Part shown: positions 16,591-25,313 of the stretch, one piece after another | How positions within the stretch are numbered: the first letter of the stretch is position 1 | Layout: each line of letters starts with the position of its first letter | DNA from: Parvibaculum sp. | GTDB taxonomy: Bacteria; Pseudomonadota; Alphaproteobacteria; Parvibaculales; Parvibaculaceae | DNA: 63,265 nucleotides | Assembly (NCBI GenBank): GCA_019635965.1 | Contig: JAHBYK010000007.1 | Span: 1-63,265, forward strand | Reading direction: 5' to 3' | Program-made: the position numbers and the translations under genes | The notes under the pieces: model-generated | The model's input: the letters and a program-made list of their open reading frames with translations, nothing else | Databases searched by the model: none | What the model was told of the DNA's origin: nothing

Positions 16591-17265
16591 TCAGCCCTTG
16601 CGCAGCAGCACCGCCGTCACCTTGTAAGGCCGGAAGAGCCAGAGATAGCGGTGGAAATGCCCCTTCCACCAGTGCATCCCCCGCCAGATCATGGGCAGCT
16701 TCGCCGCGCTCCTGGCCATGTGTTTCAGCGTTCCGCCGGGTCCGCGCTCGGCCAGCAGGTCGTGCAGATAGGTCGTGTCCGGCCAGATGCCCGCTTCCAC
16801 CGTGGTGAAGTTCGGAAAAAGTGCCTTCAGCTCATCGGGCGTCGGGCGGAAATAGGTGTCGATGGGGTCGTAATGGATCGGATAGCTGTAGGGAACCGTC
16901 ACCAGCAGGTGGCCGCCCGGCGCCAGCATCTCGTCGAGCTGCCGCGCCAGCGCCTCCCTGTCCGTCACATGCTCGAACATGTTGCAGCAGAGCACGAGCT
17001 TCGGCGCCACTTCGTGAATCCGTTGCATCGTCGCCGGGTCGTAGATGTCGCCCACGATGTCCACGCCCTCATCCGCCTTTATGTCGGCATGCTTGCCTTC
17101 GATTCCCCGTTCGGCGAGCGGGCGGAATATGTAGCGGTCGATATGCGGCTTCTGCGTACTGCGAAAGGCGGCGGTGGAGGAGCCCAGATTGAGAAAGGGC
17201 GAAATCTCGTCCCGGTCCATCCGGGCCAGAAGATCGCCGATCGCCTTGGCTTCGCTTGGTCGCAT
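16591..17265 (-). CDS. Class I SAM-dependent methyltransferase (1)
   Basis: The 224-residue protein has a glycine-poor motif I (FLNLGSSTAAFR) with motif II-like VDIVGDI and motif III LVLCCNMFEHVTDREA. The SAM-site loop GGHLLVTVPYSYPIHYDPID is typical of methyltransferases that modify sugars or sugar nucleotides. It lies 80 bases upstream of the polymerase gene in the same orientation. The substrate is unknown. A terminal cluster of aromatic residues (WRGMHWWKGHFHRYLW) may bind a carbohydrate or lipid. Confidence 0.82.
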   Translation of the reverse strand: MRPSEAKAIGDLLARMDRDEISPFLNLGSSTAAFRSTQKPHIDRYIFRPLAERGIEGKHADIKADEGVDIVGDIYDPATMQRIHEVAPKLVLCCNMFEHVTDREALARQLDEMLAPGGHLLVTVPYSYPIHYDPIDTYFRPTPDELKALFPNFTTVEAGIWPDTTYLHDLLAERGPGGTLKHMARSAAKLPMIWRGMHWWKGHFHRYLWLFRPYKVTAVLLRKG

Positions 17266-17311
17266 CTTTTGTCCGCACGTTCGGAGGGTGACGATGACGG
17301 GGTCGCTGCGC

Positions 17312-18082
17312 TTATTGCGTCTTGATGCCTACACGGCCTGTCCTGTCGATATATTGAAGGAAGGGGCGTCCGCCGTGCTGCTCGAAATACTCATCAACGG
17401 CCTTTTTCGCGCCAGCCCAATGCCCATAATCGTCGATCATGATGATGCCGCCGATGCTAAGGCGTGGATAGAGCACTTCCAATTCCTTCTTGGTCGATTC
17501 ATACCAATCCGTATCGAGTCGAAGCACGGAAATCTTTTCCGGCAGATTGTTTTCATCTTCCAGCGTCTTGAGAACGTCGCCCTTCACGAATTTCACCCGG
17601 TCTGACAGAAGGCCTGCCTTGGCGAAGTTGTCCTTCACCTCGTCGAGGGATGAATAGCACCACTTTTCCTCGCCATTCTGTATCCTCTGATTGAACTTTT
17701 CCTTAGCGGATGTCTTGCCGAAAGTGGTGTGGTCGATGTCCGTTGGCTCTGTCATGCCATCAAACGTGTCGAACAAGAGAATTTTCCGGTGAGCCGTAAA
17801 TATGCCCGCCGCGAGGATGGAATTCCCTCCTCGCCAAACACCGCATTCCACAAAGTCACCTGTAATGTTCTGGTCCTCCGCATACTTGCACGCCATTATT
17901 GTGGCGTAGAGGCGTTCATTGGATGTCATGCTTAGCTCGTTATCCTTAACGAACTTGAAGAGGGCTCTTTCAGAGTCATTAAACTCAACCGGCATTTCGG
18001 AAGCCAACTTTCTTCCTGCTCGCGAGATTTCGATCCCGATGAAGTTGGTTGCAGATCGAACTAATTTCATAAGAATATTCAT
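17312..18082 (-). CDS. TylF/MycF-like sugar O-methyltransferase
   Basis: The 256-residue protein has TylF-family landmarks: FVECGVWRGGNSILAAG for the SAM site, ILLFDTFDGMTEP, then LRLDTDWYESTKKELEVLYP with the metal-binding Asp, and IIMIDDYGHWAGAKKAVDEYF. Such enzymes methylate sugar hydroxyls using Mg and SAM. Codons are clearly AT-richer than in flanking genes, pointing to transfer. It lies head to head with another methyltransferase gene at 18360, with an AT-rich gap between. Confidence 0.9.
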   Translation of the reverse strand: MNILMKLVRSATNFIGIEISRAGRKLASEMPVEFNDSERALFKFVKDNELSMTSNERLYATIMACKYAEDQNITGDFVECGVWRGGNSILAAGIFTAHRKILLFDTFDGMTEPTDIDHTTFGKTSAKEKFNQRIQNGEEKWCYSSLDEVKDNFAKAGLLSDRVKFVKGDVLKTLEDENNLPEKISVLRLDTDWYESTKKELEVLYPRLSIGGIIMIDDYGHWAGAKKAVDEYFEQHGGRPFLQYIDRTGRVGIKTQ

Positions 18083-18359
18083 TGATAAGAAGCTTCCATA
18101 GAATGACGCTGAAAATTATTTTGCTGGCAAATTCCGTCTCCACGCAAGCCTTTGCTTCGCTTGCTCGCTAAAATGCGCGAGCTAAAAGAGGCCTACAAGA
18201 ACAGTGGAGGTGATAAGGTGCGGTGGGGGTCTGGCCGTATCGGGGGATGCTTAATCAATTAGGAAGAAATGTCACAAGAGTGCGTGGTATTAGTTGCGAC
18301 ACCACTGGGCTTGACGCTTCTTGCCGTTTCGGCACATGGATCAATGGAAGGAGAAGCTG

Positions 18360-19034
18360 ATGAAAGCGGAAGATCTTTATGTCGGCGAAAGGGGCGCTCA
18401 TTATTTTGCGCAGCGTGCGGCAAATCGCACTATAGAGAACCAGCGTAAGAGAGCTCGTTTTTTTTGTGATTTCACTCAGTCCAGCCACGCCGTGCTCGAC
18501 TTCGGGTGCGGTACTGGTGGGGTGCTTGCCACTCTGGATGCCAGCCATCGAATAGGAATCGAGATCAGTGAATCTGCGGTTGCTGAAGCTCAGCAAGTTC
18601 TTGATGAGGTCTTGAGTGATCTTTCATTGATTCGAGATGCGTCGGTTGATCGCATAATCAGTTTTCATGCTTTTGAGCATGTCGACAGTCCGAGGCGTAT
18701 CCTTGGCGAGTTTCAAAGAATTCTAAAGCCGGACGGAGCTGTGCGTATTCTTGTCCCATGCGAGATGCCCATTTTCGTCAGACATCACCTTGGCTGGCAA
18801 CCCAATGACGACATGCATCTACATTCATGGACGCCTTTGACGCTTGGCAATCTCTTGACGGTTTCAGGTTTCGACGTTCAGAGGGCTGAAATGTTACCGG
18901 GTTCTGAAGGAGGGCGGTTAGGAAAACTTTTTCGCGAGGGCTCAGGAATCAGAAGATTAGTGGCGTACCTGAAATCGTTGAAAAGCGGACAGTTCCACAC
19001 TGCCGTCACTGCTACCAAGAGGCGGTCAGGCTAG
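18360..19034 (+). CDS. Class I SAM-dependent methyltransferase (2)
   Basis: I choose the ATG at 18360 because AAGGAG lies six bases upstream; in-frame ATGs at 18321 and 18336 have no such site. The 224-residue protein has motif I (VLDFGCGTGGVLATL), ISFHAFEHVDSPRRILGEF and LKPDGAVRILVPCE, then a loop LHSWTPLTLGNLLTVSGF. This is the general Methyltransf_23/UbiG-like fold seen in many glycan loci. It is AT-rich like its divergent neighbour. The substrate cannot be told from the sequence. Confidence 0.85.
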   Translation: MKAEDLYVGERGAHYFAQRAANRTIENQRKRARFFCDFTQSSHAVLDFGCGTGGVLATLDASHRIGIEISESAVAEAQQVLDEVLSDLSLIRDASVDRIISFHAFEHVDSPRRILGEFQRILKPDGAVRILVPCEMPIFVRHHLGWQPNDDMHLHSWTPLTLGNLLTVSGFDVQRAEMLPGSEGGRLGKLFREGSGIRRLVAYLKSLKSGQFHTAVTATKRRSG

Positions 19035-19052
19035 CGCCAGCTTCAATCAGAA

Positions 19053-20579
19053 TTATAAGAACCGCTTAGCGGCTGGGAGTTTTTCGGCCACTGTTCCCAG
19101 AACCCATGCGCCTTCTTCGCCGTAGAGTCTCGGTGCAAGTATCGCCAATGTTAATAATACCACACCGGCTGAAATGCCGCCCGCGACAAGGACAATCAAA
19201 TGCGGGGCATCTTGCGCTCGCAAGAATGTGGCGGAAGCATAGGTGCCTCCGCCCGCAAGAACGGCGATCGTCAGGTGGCGAAGATGAATACTCGCAAGTT
19301 CGCCGAGACTTGCCAAAGTAAGGCTCCGTCCGAAGTTCAGCATCATTAGAAACTGTGCCGCCAGCGCAAATCCCACACCTGAGGCAACCCCGCTGATGCC
19401 CCAGAAATGCCCCCCCCATGCTCCAACGGCCACAAGGATTGCAAAGAGCCATTGGCGCCAGGCACTTCGATAGACAGCGCCCTTGGCGCGCGCGAGAATA
19501 GTGTTGGCTTTGTAACCAATACGAAAAAGGAGGCAGGCAGAAAGTATCTGAAAAGGCACAACTGCCTCTGTCCAGTTTCCGCCGAGAACGATCAGGATCA
19601 TCTCTTGCCCAAGAACGACCATAACAGCGCTAAGCGGCATCACAGTCAATGCGATGAGTGAAACCGCGCGGAGATAGGCCCTTCGTAGCCGTTCCTCATC
19701 GTTTTGTATGGAAGACATTGCCGGATACAAAACGATGTCCAGCGCATTTCCCAAAAGTCCTACCGGCATTATCATGAAGTTGAAGGCGCGCGAATAGAAG
19801 CCGAGGGCCTCCGCGCCAAGCATCCGGCCGACGATGAAGTTGTCGGCGTTCATGGCGAAAAAGTTTGCAAACCGCGAAAGGGATACACCGCCGCTGAAAA
19901 CCAGCATGCCTCGCAATATTTTCCAGTCGAATCCCAGGCCAAATACATGGCGTGTGAAGAAGATGTGACAGAGAGAAAGGATGATTGTCTGCACGATCTG
20001 ACCATAGATCAGCGCGAAGACGCCCCATCCCATATGGGCCAGCGTAAGTGCGATCAGCGCATAGCCGAAGACATAGCTTGCCAGCGTGATGCCTGCGAGA
20101 CGGTGAAACTGCATCCATCGTTGCAGCAGCGCCTCGCTCACCACGGAAAAGCCCCTGATGGGAAAGGCAAGGGCGAGAAGCTGGATCGCGGGCGCGACGC
20201 CCTCCATGCCGAACAGGGCGGCGATCTCAGGCGCGAAAAGGTACAGCAGCCCGCCCATGAGCAAGCTCGTCACCACGGTGAAGGACATCGCCGTGTGGAT
20301 GTCGCGCTTGTTGAGTTCGAGGCGCTGGATGATCGCCTGCGAGGTGCCGACCTGTCCCATCACCTCAAGCAGGCTGATTGCGATCAGCGCCGCACTGACG
20401 ATGCCGAAGCTCGCCGGGTCGATGAGGCGCGCGAGAACCGCGAGCACCAGCATCCGCAGCACGACTTGCGCCGCGTTGCCGCCGGCCGACCAGAGAAAAC
20501 CGCTCACCGTTCGGTGGGTGAGCGATTTTTCTCTTTCCGGTTTGCCGTCCTGTCCGGCTGGCGTCTGGTCGCTGCTCAT
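19053..20579 (-). CDS. Wzx-type oligosaccharide flippase (MOP superfamily, WzxC-like)
   Basis: The 508-residue protein has a charged cytoplasmic N-terminus and about 14 hydrophobic segments. VSGFLWSAGGNAAQVVLRML and ARLIDPASFGIVSAALIAI are typical of the WzxC/AmsL group. YGQIVQTIILSL and GAEALGFYSRAFNFMIMPVG carry the repeated NxxF/YSRA-like pattern. It moves undecaprenyl-linked units to the periplasm. The gene starts six bases after the stop of the sulfotransferase gene, so the two form a transcription unit that may be driven by the Pho-box-like array at 21506-21532. Confidence 0.93.
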   Translation of the reverse strand: MSSDQTPAGQDGKPEREKSLTHRTVSGFLWSAGGNAAQVVLRMLVLAVLARLIDPASFGIVSAALIAISLLEVMGQVGTSQAIIQRLELNKRDIHTAMSFTVVTSLLMGGLLYLFAPEIAALFGMEGVAPAIQLLALAFPIRGFSVVSEALLQRWMQFHRLAGITLASYVFGYALIALTLAHMGWGVFALIYGQIVQTIILSLCHIFFTRHVFGLGFDWKILRGMLVFSGGVSLSRFANFFAMNADNFIVGRMLGAEALGFYSRAFNFMIMPVGLLGNALDIVLYPAMSSIQNDEERLRRAYLRAVSLIALTVMPLSAVMVVLGQEMILIVLGGNWTEAVVPFQILSACLLFRIGYKANTILARAKGAVYRSAWRQWLFAILVAVGAWGGHFWGISGVASGVGFALAAQFLMMLNFGRSLTLASLGELASIHLRHLTIAVLAGGGTYASATFLRAQDAPHLIVLVAGGISAGVVLLTLAILAPRLYGEEGAWVLGTVAEKLPAAKRFL

Positions 20580-20585
20580 GGCGCG

Positions 20586-21437
20586 TCAAAAATCCGTTTC
20601 GTCATAGCCGAGGCTGAGGGCGCTTTCCCGCGTTGCCCGCCAGATGAACTCGCGCTGTTGCGGCGTCAGCCGTGCGGCCGCGTCACGGTTCACATTCGCG
20701 TCGATCCGCTCGCGCAATTCATCCGGGCCGATACGCACGACCTCGCGTCCGCCGTGGTCCTGCGTCGTTCGCGCCGCGCCGAACTTCTTCTGCATGAAGC
20801 GGATGCGCCCGTCCGGCGGCGGCGTCAGGCCGAGCGCCATTGCGAGCCGCCGGTAGAACGCCGCCGGGTCGGCGATCAGATCCTCGAAGCGCATCATCGC
20901 CGTGCCGTCGCGCTTCGCCATTGCCGCCATATGCGCAGCGATGTCGTTGTAGATCTTCGTGACGCGTGTTTCGCTCTCGCCGCTGCGGATCAGGCTTTCG
21001 CACATGGGAAGCGGGTGCCGCGTCAGCACGGCATGGCGGCATTCCGAAAATCCTGCCTCGATCGCTGGCGCGAAGACGATGTGATAGTCCATCACCTTCA
21101 GCGCGACGGCGGTCGCTTCGGGTTTTTCCGCCCATGCCTCGGGCGCGATGGTTTCCGCGGTCCGACGCGCAACGAAGCTGGCGAAGCCGGGCAGCCTGCT
21201 CATGTCCATGTGGCGTGCGGCGGCGCGCATGGTCTTGCGCAGTCTCGCATGGCTGCCGAAGACGCCCTGGTGCCACTCCTTCGAGGAAATCAGCACGTCG
21301 GGCGAGCTTGCGATCATGTTCCAGACGATGTTCGAGCCGCCGCGTCCGAAGCAGTTCAGGATGAAGGCGCGAGGGGGCAGCCCGCCGGGGGAGGGGACAA
21401 GTTTTTTTTCGGGGGCTGAATTTCGATTCGCCGTCAT
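20586..21437 (-). CDS. Sulfotransferase-family protein
   Basis: The 283-residue protein has the PAPS-binding signature in modified form: FILNCFGRGGSNIVWNMI near residue 25 (5'-phosphosulfate loop) and CRHAVLTRHPLPMCESLIRSG (3'-phosphate loop with RHP and a Ser). MRFEDLIADPAAFYRRLA follows, a standard late motif. Length is normal. It probably transfers sulfate to a sugar of the polysaccharide made here. The flippase gene follows at once, suggesting modification before flipping or at the membrane. No PAPS synthesis gene is in the window. Confidence 0.85.
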   Translation of the reverse strand: MTANRNSAPEKKLVPSPGGLPPRAFILNCFGRGGSNIVWNMIASSPDVLISSKEWHQGVFGSHARLRKTMRAAARHMDMSRLPGFASFVARRTAETIAPEAWAEKPEATAVALKVMDYHIVFAPAIEAGFSECRHAVLTRHPLPMCESLIRSGESETRVTKIYNDIAAHMAAMAKRDGTAMMRFEDLIADPAAFYRRLAMALGLTPPPDGRIRFMQKKFGAARTTQDHGGREVVRIGPDELRERIDANVNRDAAARLTPQQREFIWRATRESALSLGYDETDF

Positions 21438-21505
21438 GTCAGGTTTCCGCCAGAGCGGGGATAAGTTTTTTCGCGCGGGTCGGGCCGGGGCAGGCTGGCC
21501 TCATG

Positions 21506-21532
21506 TGACATTCCTGTGACATTACCATGACA
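21506..21532 (-). promoter_or_regulatory. Pho-box-like array: three direct repeats with an 11-base period
   Basis: On the minus strand TGTCA occurs three times exactly 11 bases apart (plus-strand TGACA at 21506-21510, 21517-21521 and 21528-21532), the first unit reading CTGTCAT. PhoB sites are built of such 11-base units. The array lies just after the GT4 stop codon and about 70 bases upstream of the sulfotransferase start, in the right direction to drive it. I could not find a well-placed -10 box. Confidence 0.55.
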
Positions 21533-21533
21533 G

Positions 21534-22745
21534 TCACCGCTTTCCGGCCGGCCTTGTGCCCGGCAGCGAGGCGTAAAGTTGCATATGCCGCTCCACGACG
21601 CTTTCCATGCTGAAGCGGGCGGCAAGCGTGTCGCGCGCCGCCTTGCTCATTGCCGCATATTCGTCCGTACTCGTTGCAATGGCTCGTTTCAGCGCCTCGA
21701 TGCAGCTTGCCACGCCGCCCGCCTCGAACAGATAGCCATTCGTTCCGTCTTTCACCATGTCGTCGACGCCGCTCACCCGCGTCACGACCGGCACGACGCC
21801 GAAGCTCATCGCTTCCAGCATCGAGTTCGACATGCCTTCCGACAGCGATGTCGAGAGATAGAAATCGCTGTTGCGCAGCAGGGGCGTCACATCGTCGACG
21901 CGGCCGAGAAATTCAACTCTCCCAGTCACTTTAAGTTCGTCCGCCAGTGCCTTCAGCTCCGCCTCGCGCGGTCCGTCACCCGCGATCATGAGCCTCGCGG
22001 GCGCATCCTCGCCGAGGCTTGCGAAAGCGCGCAGCATAATGTCGATGGCCTTCTCGCGGTCGAGGCGGCCCATGAAGAGGAACGTGTTGTCCGCGCCGCG
22101 CCGCTGCCTCCGCACCTCGATATCGGGCATGATGACGCCGTTCGGGATCGCGTGGACGCGGCCGGGTTCGATGCCGTGCCGTTTCACGTCCTCCAGCATC
22201 TGCGCGCTGTTTGCGATGAAGCCCGTCGTCAGTTTGCGGATCAGGGCCGCAAATTGCGGTCCCAAAAGGCGTTTTCTATTTACCGTGTCAATGTCGAACT
22301 CATATCCGCCACGCCCGAATTTTATCAGCGCCGGCCGTCCCGCAATTTTTGCGCCTGCAAGCGGGCCAACGGCATGGAGCCTGCCATGAATGATATGGAC
22401 GATGTCGTAGGTGTCGCGCCGCCGCCAGAGCCACCAGGCGAGGCGAAGCGACCACACTGCGAATGAAGGAAAGTGGCGTCCGCCGAGATTGGGGAGACTG
22501 CCGAGACGGAAGCGGATGATCTCGATTCCATCTCTCTCTTCACGCCTTGGCGTATCGGCGGCGAGCCGCGGCGCAAGCAGCGTTACCCTCACGCCCCGAG
22601 CAGCGAGAGTTGCGGCGAATTTCCGGCTTTGCTGCTCGGCACCACCGAAGGTTTCCGGCAGGTAGGTCGGCAGCACGAGCACGACATGCAGCGCCCGTGC
22701 TTCCGCATCTGCCGGCCCTCCAGGATAGTTCAGGGAATTAACCAC
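21534..22745 (-). CDS. GT4-family glycosyltransferase (1)
   Basis: The 403-residue protein shows an N-terminal GT-B domain (VVLVLPTYLPETFGGAEQQS, Gly-rich acceptor loop). The C-terminal half has FLFMGRLDREKAIDIMLRAF and MIAGDGPREAELKALA, and the donor-site EGMSNSMLEAMSFGVVPVV with the E-x7-E pattern. These are retaining GT4 enzymes using a nucleotide sugar. It is transcribed away from another GT4 at 22911. Its stop is directly beside the Pho-box-like array, so it belongs to a different unit from the sulfotransferase. Confidence 0.93.
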   Translation of the reverse strand: MVNSLNYPGGPADAEARALHVVLVLPTYLPETFGGAEQQSRKFAATLAARGVRVTLLAPRLAADTPRREERDGIEIIRFRLGSLPNLGGRHFPSFAVWSLRLAWWLWRRRDTYDIVHIIHGRLHAVGPLAGAKIAGRPALIKFGRGGYEFDIDTVNRKRLLGPQFAALIRKLTTGFIANSAQMLEDVKRHGIEPGRVHAIPNGVIMPDIEVRRQRRGADNTFLFMGRLDREKAIDIMLRAFASLGEDAPARLMIAGDGPREAELKALADELKVTGRVEFLGRVDDVTPLLRNSDFYLSTSLSEGMSNSMLEAMSFGVVPVVTRVSGVDDMVKDGTNGYLFEAGGVASCIEALKRAIATSTDEYAAMSKAARDTLAARFSMESVVERHMQLYASLPGTRPAGKR

Positions 22746-22910
22746 GTCTCTTCACCGAAATGTCTCGAGCCGCGCCCGGATGGGCAGTTCTGCCGTTCGC
22801 CGGACCCTCCGGACAATGCCAGATTTTGTCCTGCGTCTGCGCAAATTTTGCTAGAGTTTTTTCAAAAGGCGCATCTGCGAATTCGATCATACTTCCGTCA
22901 CCGGCGGTCC

Positions 22911-24056
22911 ATGCCTTCAAAACTTCGTATCGTTCATGTCATTACCCGTTTCGTTAATGGCGGGGCAGATGAAAATACCCTGCTCACCTGCAATCATCAG
23001 GCCGAGGCGGGGCACGAGGTGTGGCTCGTCCATGGCCGGGAGCGGACGGCGCGGATGACGGGCATGCTCGATCCGCGCGTGAAGTCTGTCGAGCTCGGAG
23101 CGCTGGTCCGCGACATCTCGCCGCTTGACGACCTCAGGGCGCTTTTCGGCCTCGCCGCGCTTTATCGCCGTGTCCGGCCGGATATCGTCCACACCCATAC
23201 AAGCAAGGCCGGCATTCTGGGGCGGCTTGCCGCGCCGGCCTGGCTGCCCGCCCGCGTCATTCACGGCGTTCACATTCTTCCCTTCACGAACGAGCCCTTC
23301 CTCAAGCGTTCCATCTATCTCCTTCTCGAAAAGCTGGCGGCGCTCCGCACCCATGCCTTCATCGATGTGAGCGAGGGGATGCGCGATCTCTGCCTCGCTC
23401 ATTCGCTGGGGACGGAGAGCAACCATTTCGTCATTCGAAGCGGCATGGATGTATCGCGCTTCAAGGAGGCCGCACCGGCCAGTGATCTCGCCGGCCTGCG
23501 TGAGGGCAGGGACGGTGCGGTGATCGCCGGATATGTTGCCGTGCTGGAGCGGCGAAAGCGCCACCGGGAACTCATCGGCGCGATGGCGCCTTTGCTCAGG
23601 GCGCATCGCCAACTTGTTCTGGTATTCGCCGGCGACGGGCCTGAGCGTCCCGCTCTCGAGCAGCTCGTCGAGCGGGAGGGTATCGGGGGACAGGTTCGCT
23701 TCCTCGGCTTCCGGGAAGATGTCGACCGCGTCGTCGCCGCCTGCGATATCTGCGTTTTCGCTTCCGAGAGGGAAGGGCTGCCGCGCTCCGTCGTTCAATA
23801 TGTGATTGGCGGCAAGCCGGTTGTCGCCGCGTCCCTGCCGGGCATAGAGCGCGTCGTCGTTCACGAGCGAAATGGTTTCATCTCGCCGGATGGGGATCTC
23901 AGCGGAGTCGCCGATGGCGTGAAGCGGCTGCTTCTCGATGCGTCGCTGCGGCAGCGTTTCGCTGCGGGAAGCGCCGCGATGGATCTTTCGGAGTGGGATG
24001 GCTCAATGATGGCGCGGTCGATAGAGGGTGTGTATTGGTGTCTGTACAATGATTAA
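22911..24056 (+). CDS. GT4-family glycosyltransferase (2)
   Basis: The ATG at 22911 begins MPSKLRIVHVITRFVNGGADENTLL, the normal N-terminal strand of this family. The longer frame upstream runs antisense through the other GT gene and is not real. The 381 residues include VHTHTSKAGILGRLAA, FAGDGPERPALEQLVE and FASEREGLPRSVVQYVIGGKPVV. The ribosome site is weak. The stop overlaps the start of the following polymerase gene by eight bases, so the two are coupled. Confidence 0.93.
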   Translation: MPSKLRIVHVITRFVNGGADENTLLTCNHQAEAGHEVWLVHGRERTARMTGMLDPRVKSVELGALVRDISPLDDLRALFGLAALYRRVRPDIVHTHTSKAGILGRLAAPAWLPARVIHGVHILPFTNEPFLKRSIYLLLEKLAALRTHAFIDVSEGMRDLCLAHSLGTESNHFVIRSGMDVSRFKEAAPASDLAGLREGRDGAVIAGYVAVLERRKRHRELIGAMAPLLRAHRQLVLVFAGDGPERPALEQLVEREGIGGQVRFLGFREDVDRVVAACDICVFASEREGLPRSVVQYVIGGKPVVAASLPGIERVVVHERNGFISPDGDLSGVADGVKRLLLDASLRQRFAAGSAAMDLSEWDGSMMARSIEGVYWCLYND

Positions 24057-25293
24057 CTATCTGATTCCGCTCACCATCACTTGTCTGTTTCTCCCATTTA
24101 AGACCCAATTCGGTCCGGTACAGGTACGTCCTTTTGACGCCATGGTGGTTATCTTGCTGTTGGTGTCTGTGCCGCAGATCAGATTGATGTTCCGTACAAA
24201 AATTTCGATCGGCCTTCTTTTTATTGTGGCATTTTTAACAATCCACGTTCTCTCGGCTTTTTCGTATACAGGTGTCAATGGATTGCGGGAGCTATTGCAG
24301 GCGTCGCTGGTTTTAATGCTCGCGTTCTTAATTCACTTCCATTCTGAGAGATTGGACTTCGAGAAGGCGGGTCGTGTGCTGCTGATCGGCTGCATCACAG
24401 TCATGGCGTTCAATATAATTTGGCACGTCGGGAACGGCTTCTGGTCAGGTTGGAAGAGGCTTTTGGATCCAAAGGCTCTATTCACCTTGCTCCCAATGCT
24501 GCTGGGATTGTTTCTTATTTTTTCTCATAGAGAGCAGAGGCAGATCTATTGGTTGCTTTGGTTTGTAGTCGGTCTGGCCGTTTTTTTGTCCGGTGAGCGC
24601 AAGGCTTTGCTCGCATTTTTAATACTGTCAGTATCATTCTTCGGCCGAGGCCAGCTTCGCACTATGGTTCCATTGGTGGTTGTTGGTCTTCTTGCTCTTT
24701 CAATTGTGTCTGATTTGACAAACAATAGATATCTTGCTCGTCAGTTGGACTCAGTTCTGAATCCATCATTGACCCAGTTGTCTCTTGGTGCGATGGCCGA
24801 GGGGTACTCTCCGACATCAATGAGTAATGCATCAAGAGAATTCCAGATACGTCAAAGTGCTGAATTCATCTCTAAGTATCCTTTGTTTGGTGTCGGAACA
24901 AATGCGTATACGGACATTGTCAATATGCGCTTTGCGTCGCTTCCAAAGTATCTGCGTGCGGGCGTACACAATGAATTCCTTAGAGTTCTCGTCGAAAACG
25001 GCCTCGTTGGATTTTTGATCTATCTTTCACTTTGGCTTGTGTCGATTGCTCGAGTGAGCCGTCTCATGGCCTATATGACTAGGCAGCGCATTATAGATCG
25101 GACGCGCGCTCGGCTTTTCATTGTGACGGCGTACATACCTTCGTTGTTCTATGTTTCGTTTGAGGCATCTGGAACACGCGTCATTATGATTGGTGTTGTA
25201 GTCAGCTTGTTGCCTGATCTCCTCCGAACTGCCTACTTGCGTCGGCGACATTTGGGTTTCCATGCAAATCCAAGAACAGAATTGGTTGCCTAA
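24049..25293 (+). CDS. O-antigen ligase / Wzy-like polymerase (second)
   Basis: I choose the ATG at 24049 inside the tail of the GT4 gene; an in-frame GTG at 24028 also exists. The 414-residue protein has many hydrophobic segments and the family pattern LSGERKALLAFLILS. The loop PLFGVGTNAYTDIVN with GVHNEFLRVLVENGLVGFLIY is the catalytic periplasmic loop of Wzy/WaaL-like proteins. It is visibly AT-richer than the GT4 gene before it and continues into a GT2 gene of the same composition, so these two probably arrived together. Confidence 0.88.
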   Translation: MINYLIPLTITCLFLPFKTQFGPVQVRPFDAMVVILLLVSVPQIRLMFRTKISIGLLFIVAFLTIHVLSAFSYTGVNGLRELLQASLVLMLAFLIHFHSERLDFEKAGRVLLIGCITVMAFNIIWHVGNGFWSGWKRLLDPKALFTLLPMLLGLFLIFSHREQRQIYWLLWFVVGLAVFLSGERKALLAFLILSVSFFGRGQLRTMVPLVVVGLLALSIVSDLTNNRYLARQLDSVLNPSLTQLSLGAMAEGYSPTSMSNASREFQIRQSAEFISKYPLFGVGTNAYTDIVNMRFASLPKYLRAGVHNEFLRVLVENGLVGFLIYLSLWLVSIARVSRLMAYMTRQRIIDRTRARLFIVTAYIPSLFYVSFEASGTRVIMIGVVVSLLPDLLRTAYLRRRHLGFHANPRTELVA

Positions 25294-25313
25294 GATGATT
25301 TCTTTCAAATGCA

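Noticed and set aside
19704..21419. A 571-codon plus-strand frame across the flippase and sulfotransferase genes
   Set aside because: It crosses two well-supported genes on the other strand, has no ribosome site and has shadow-type composition.
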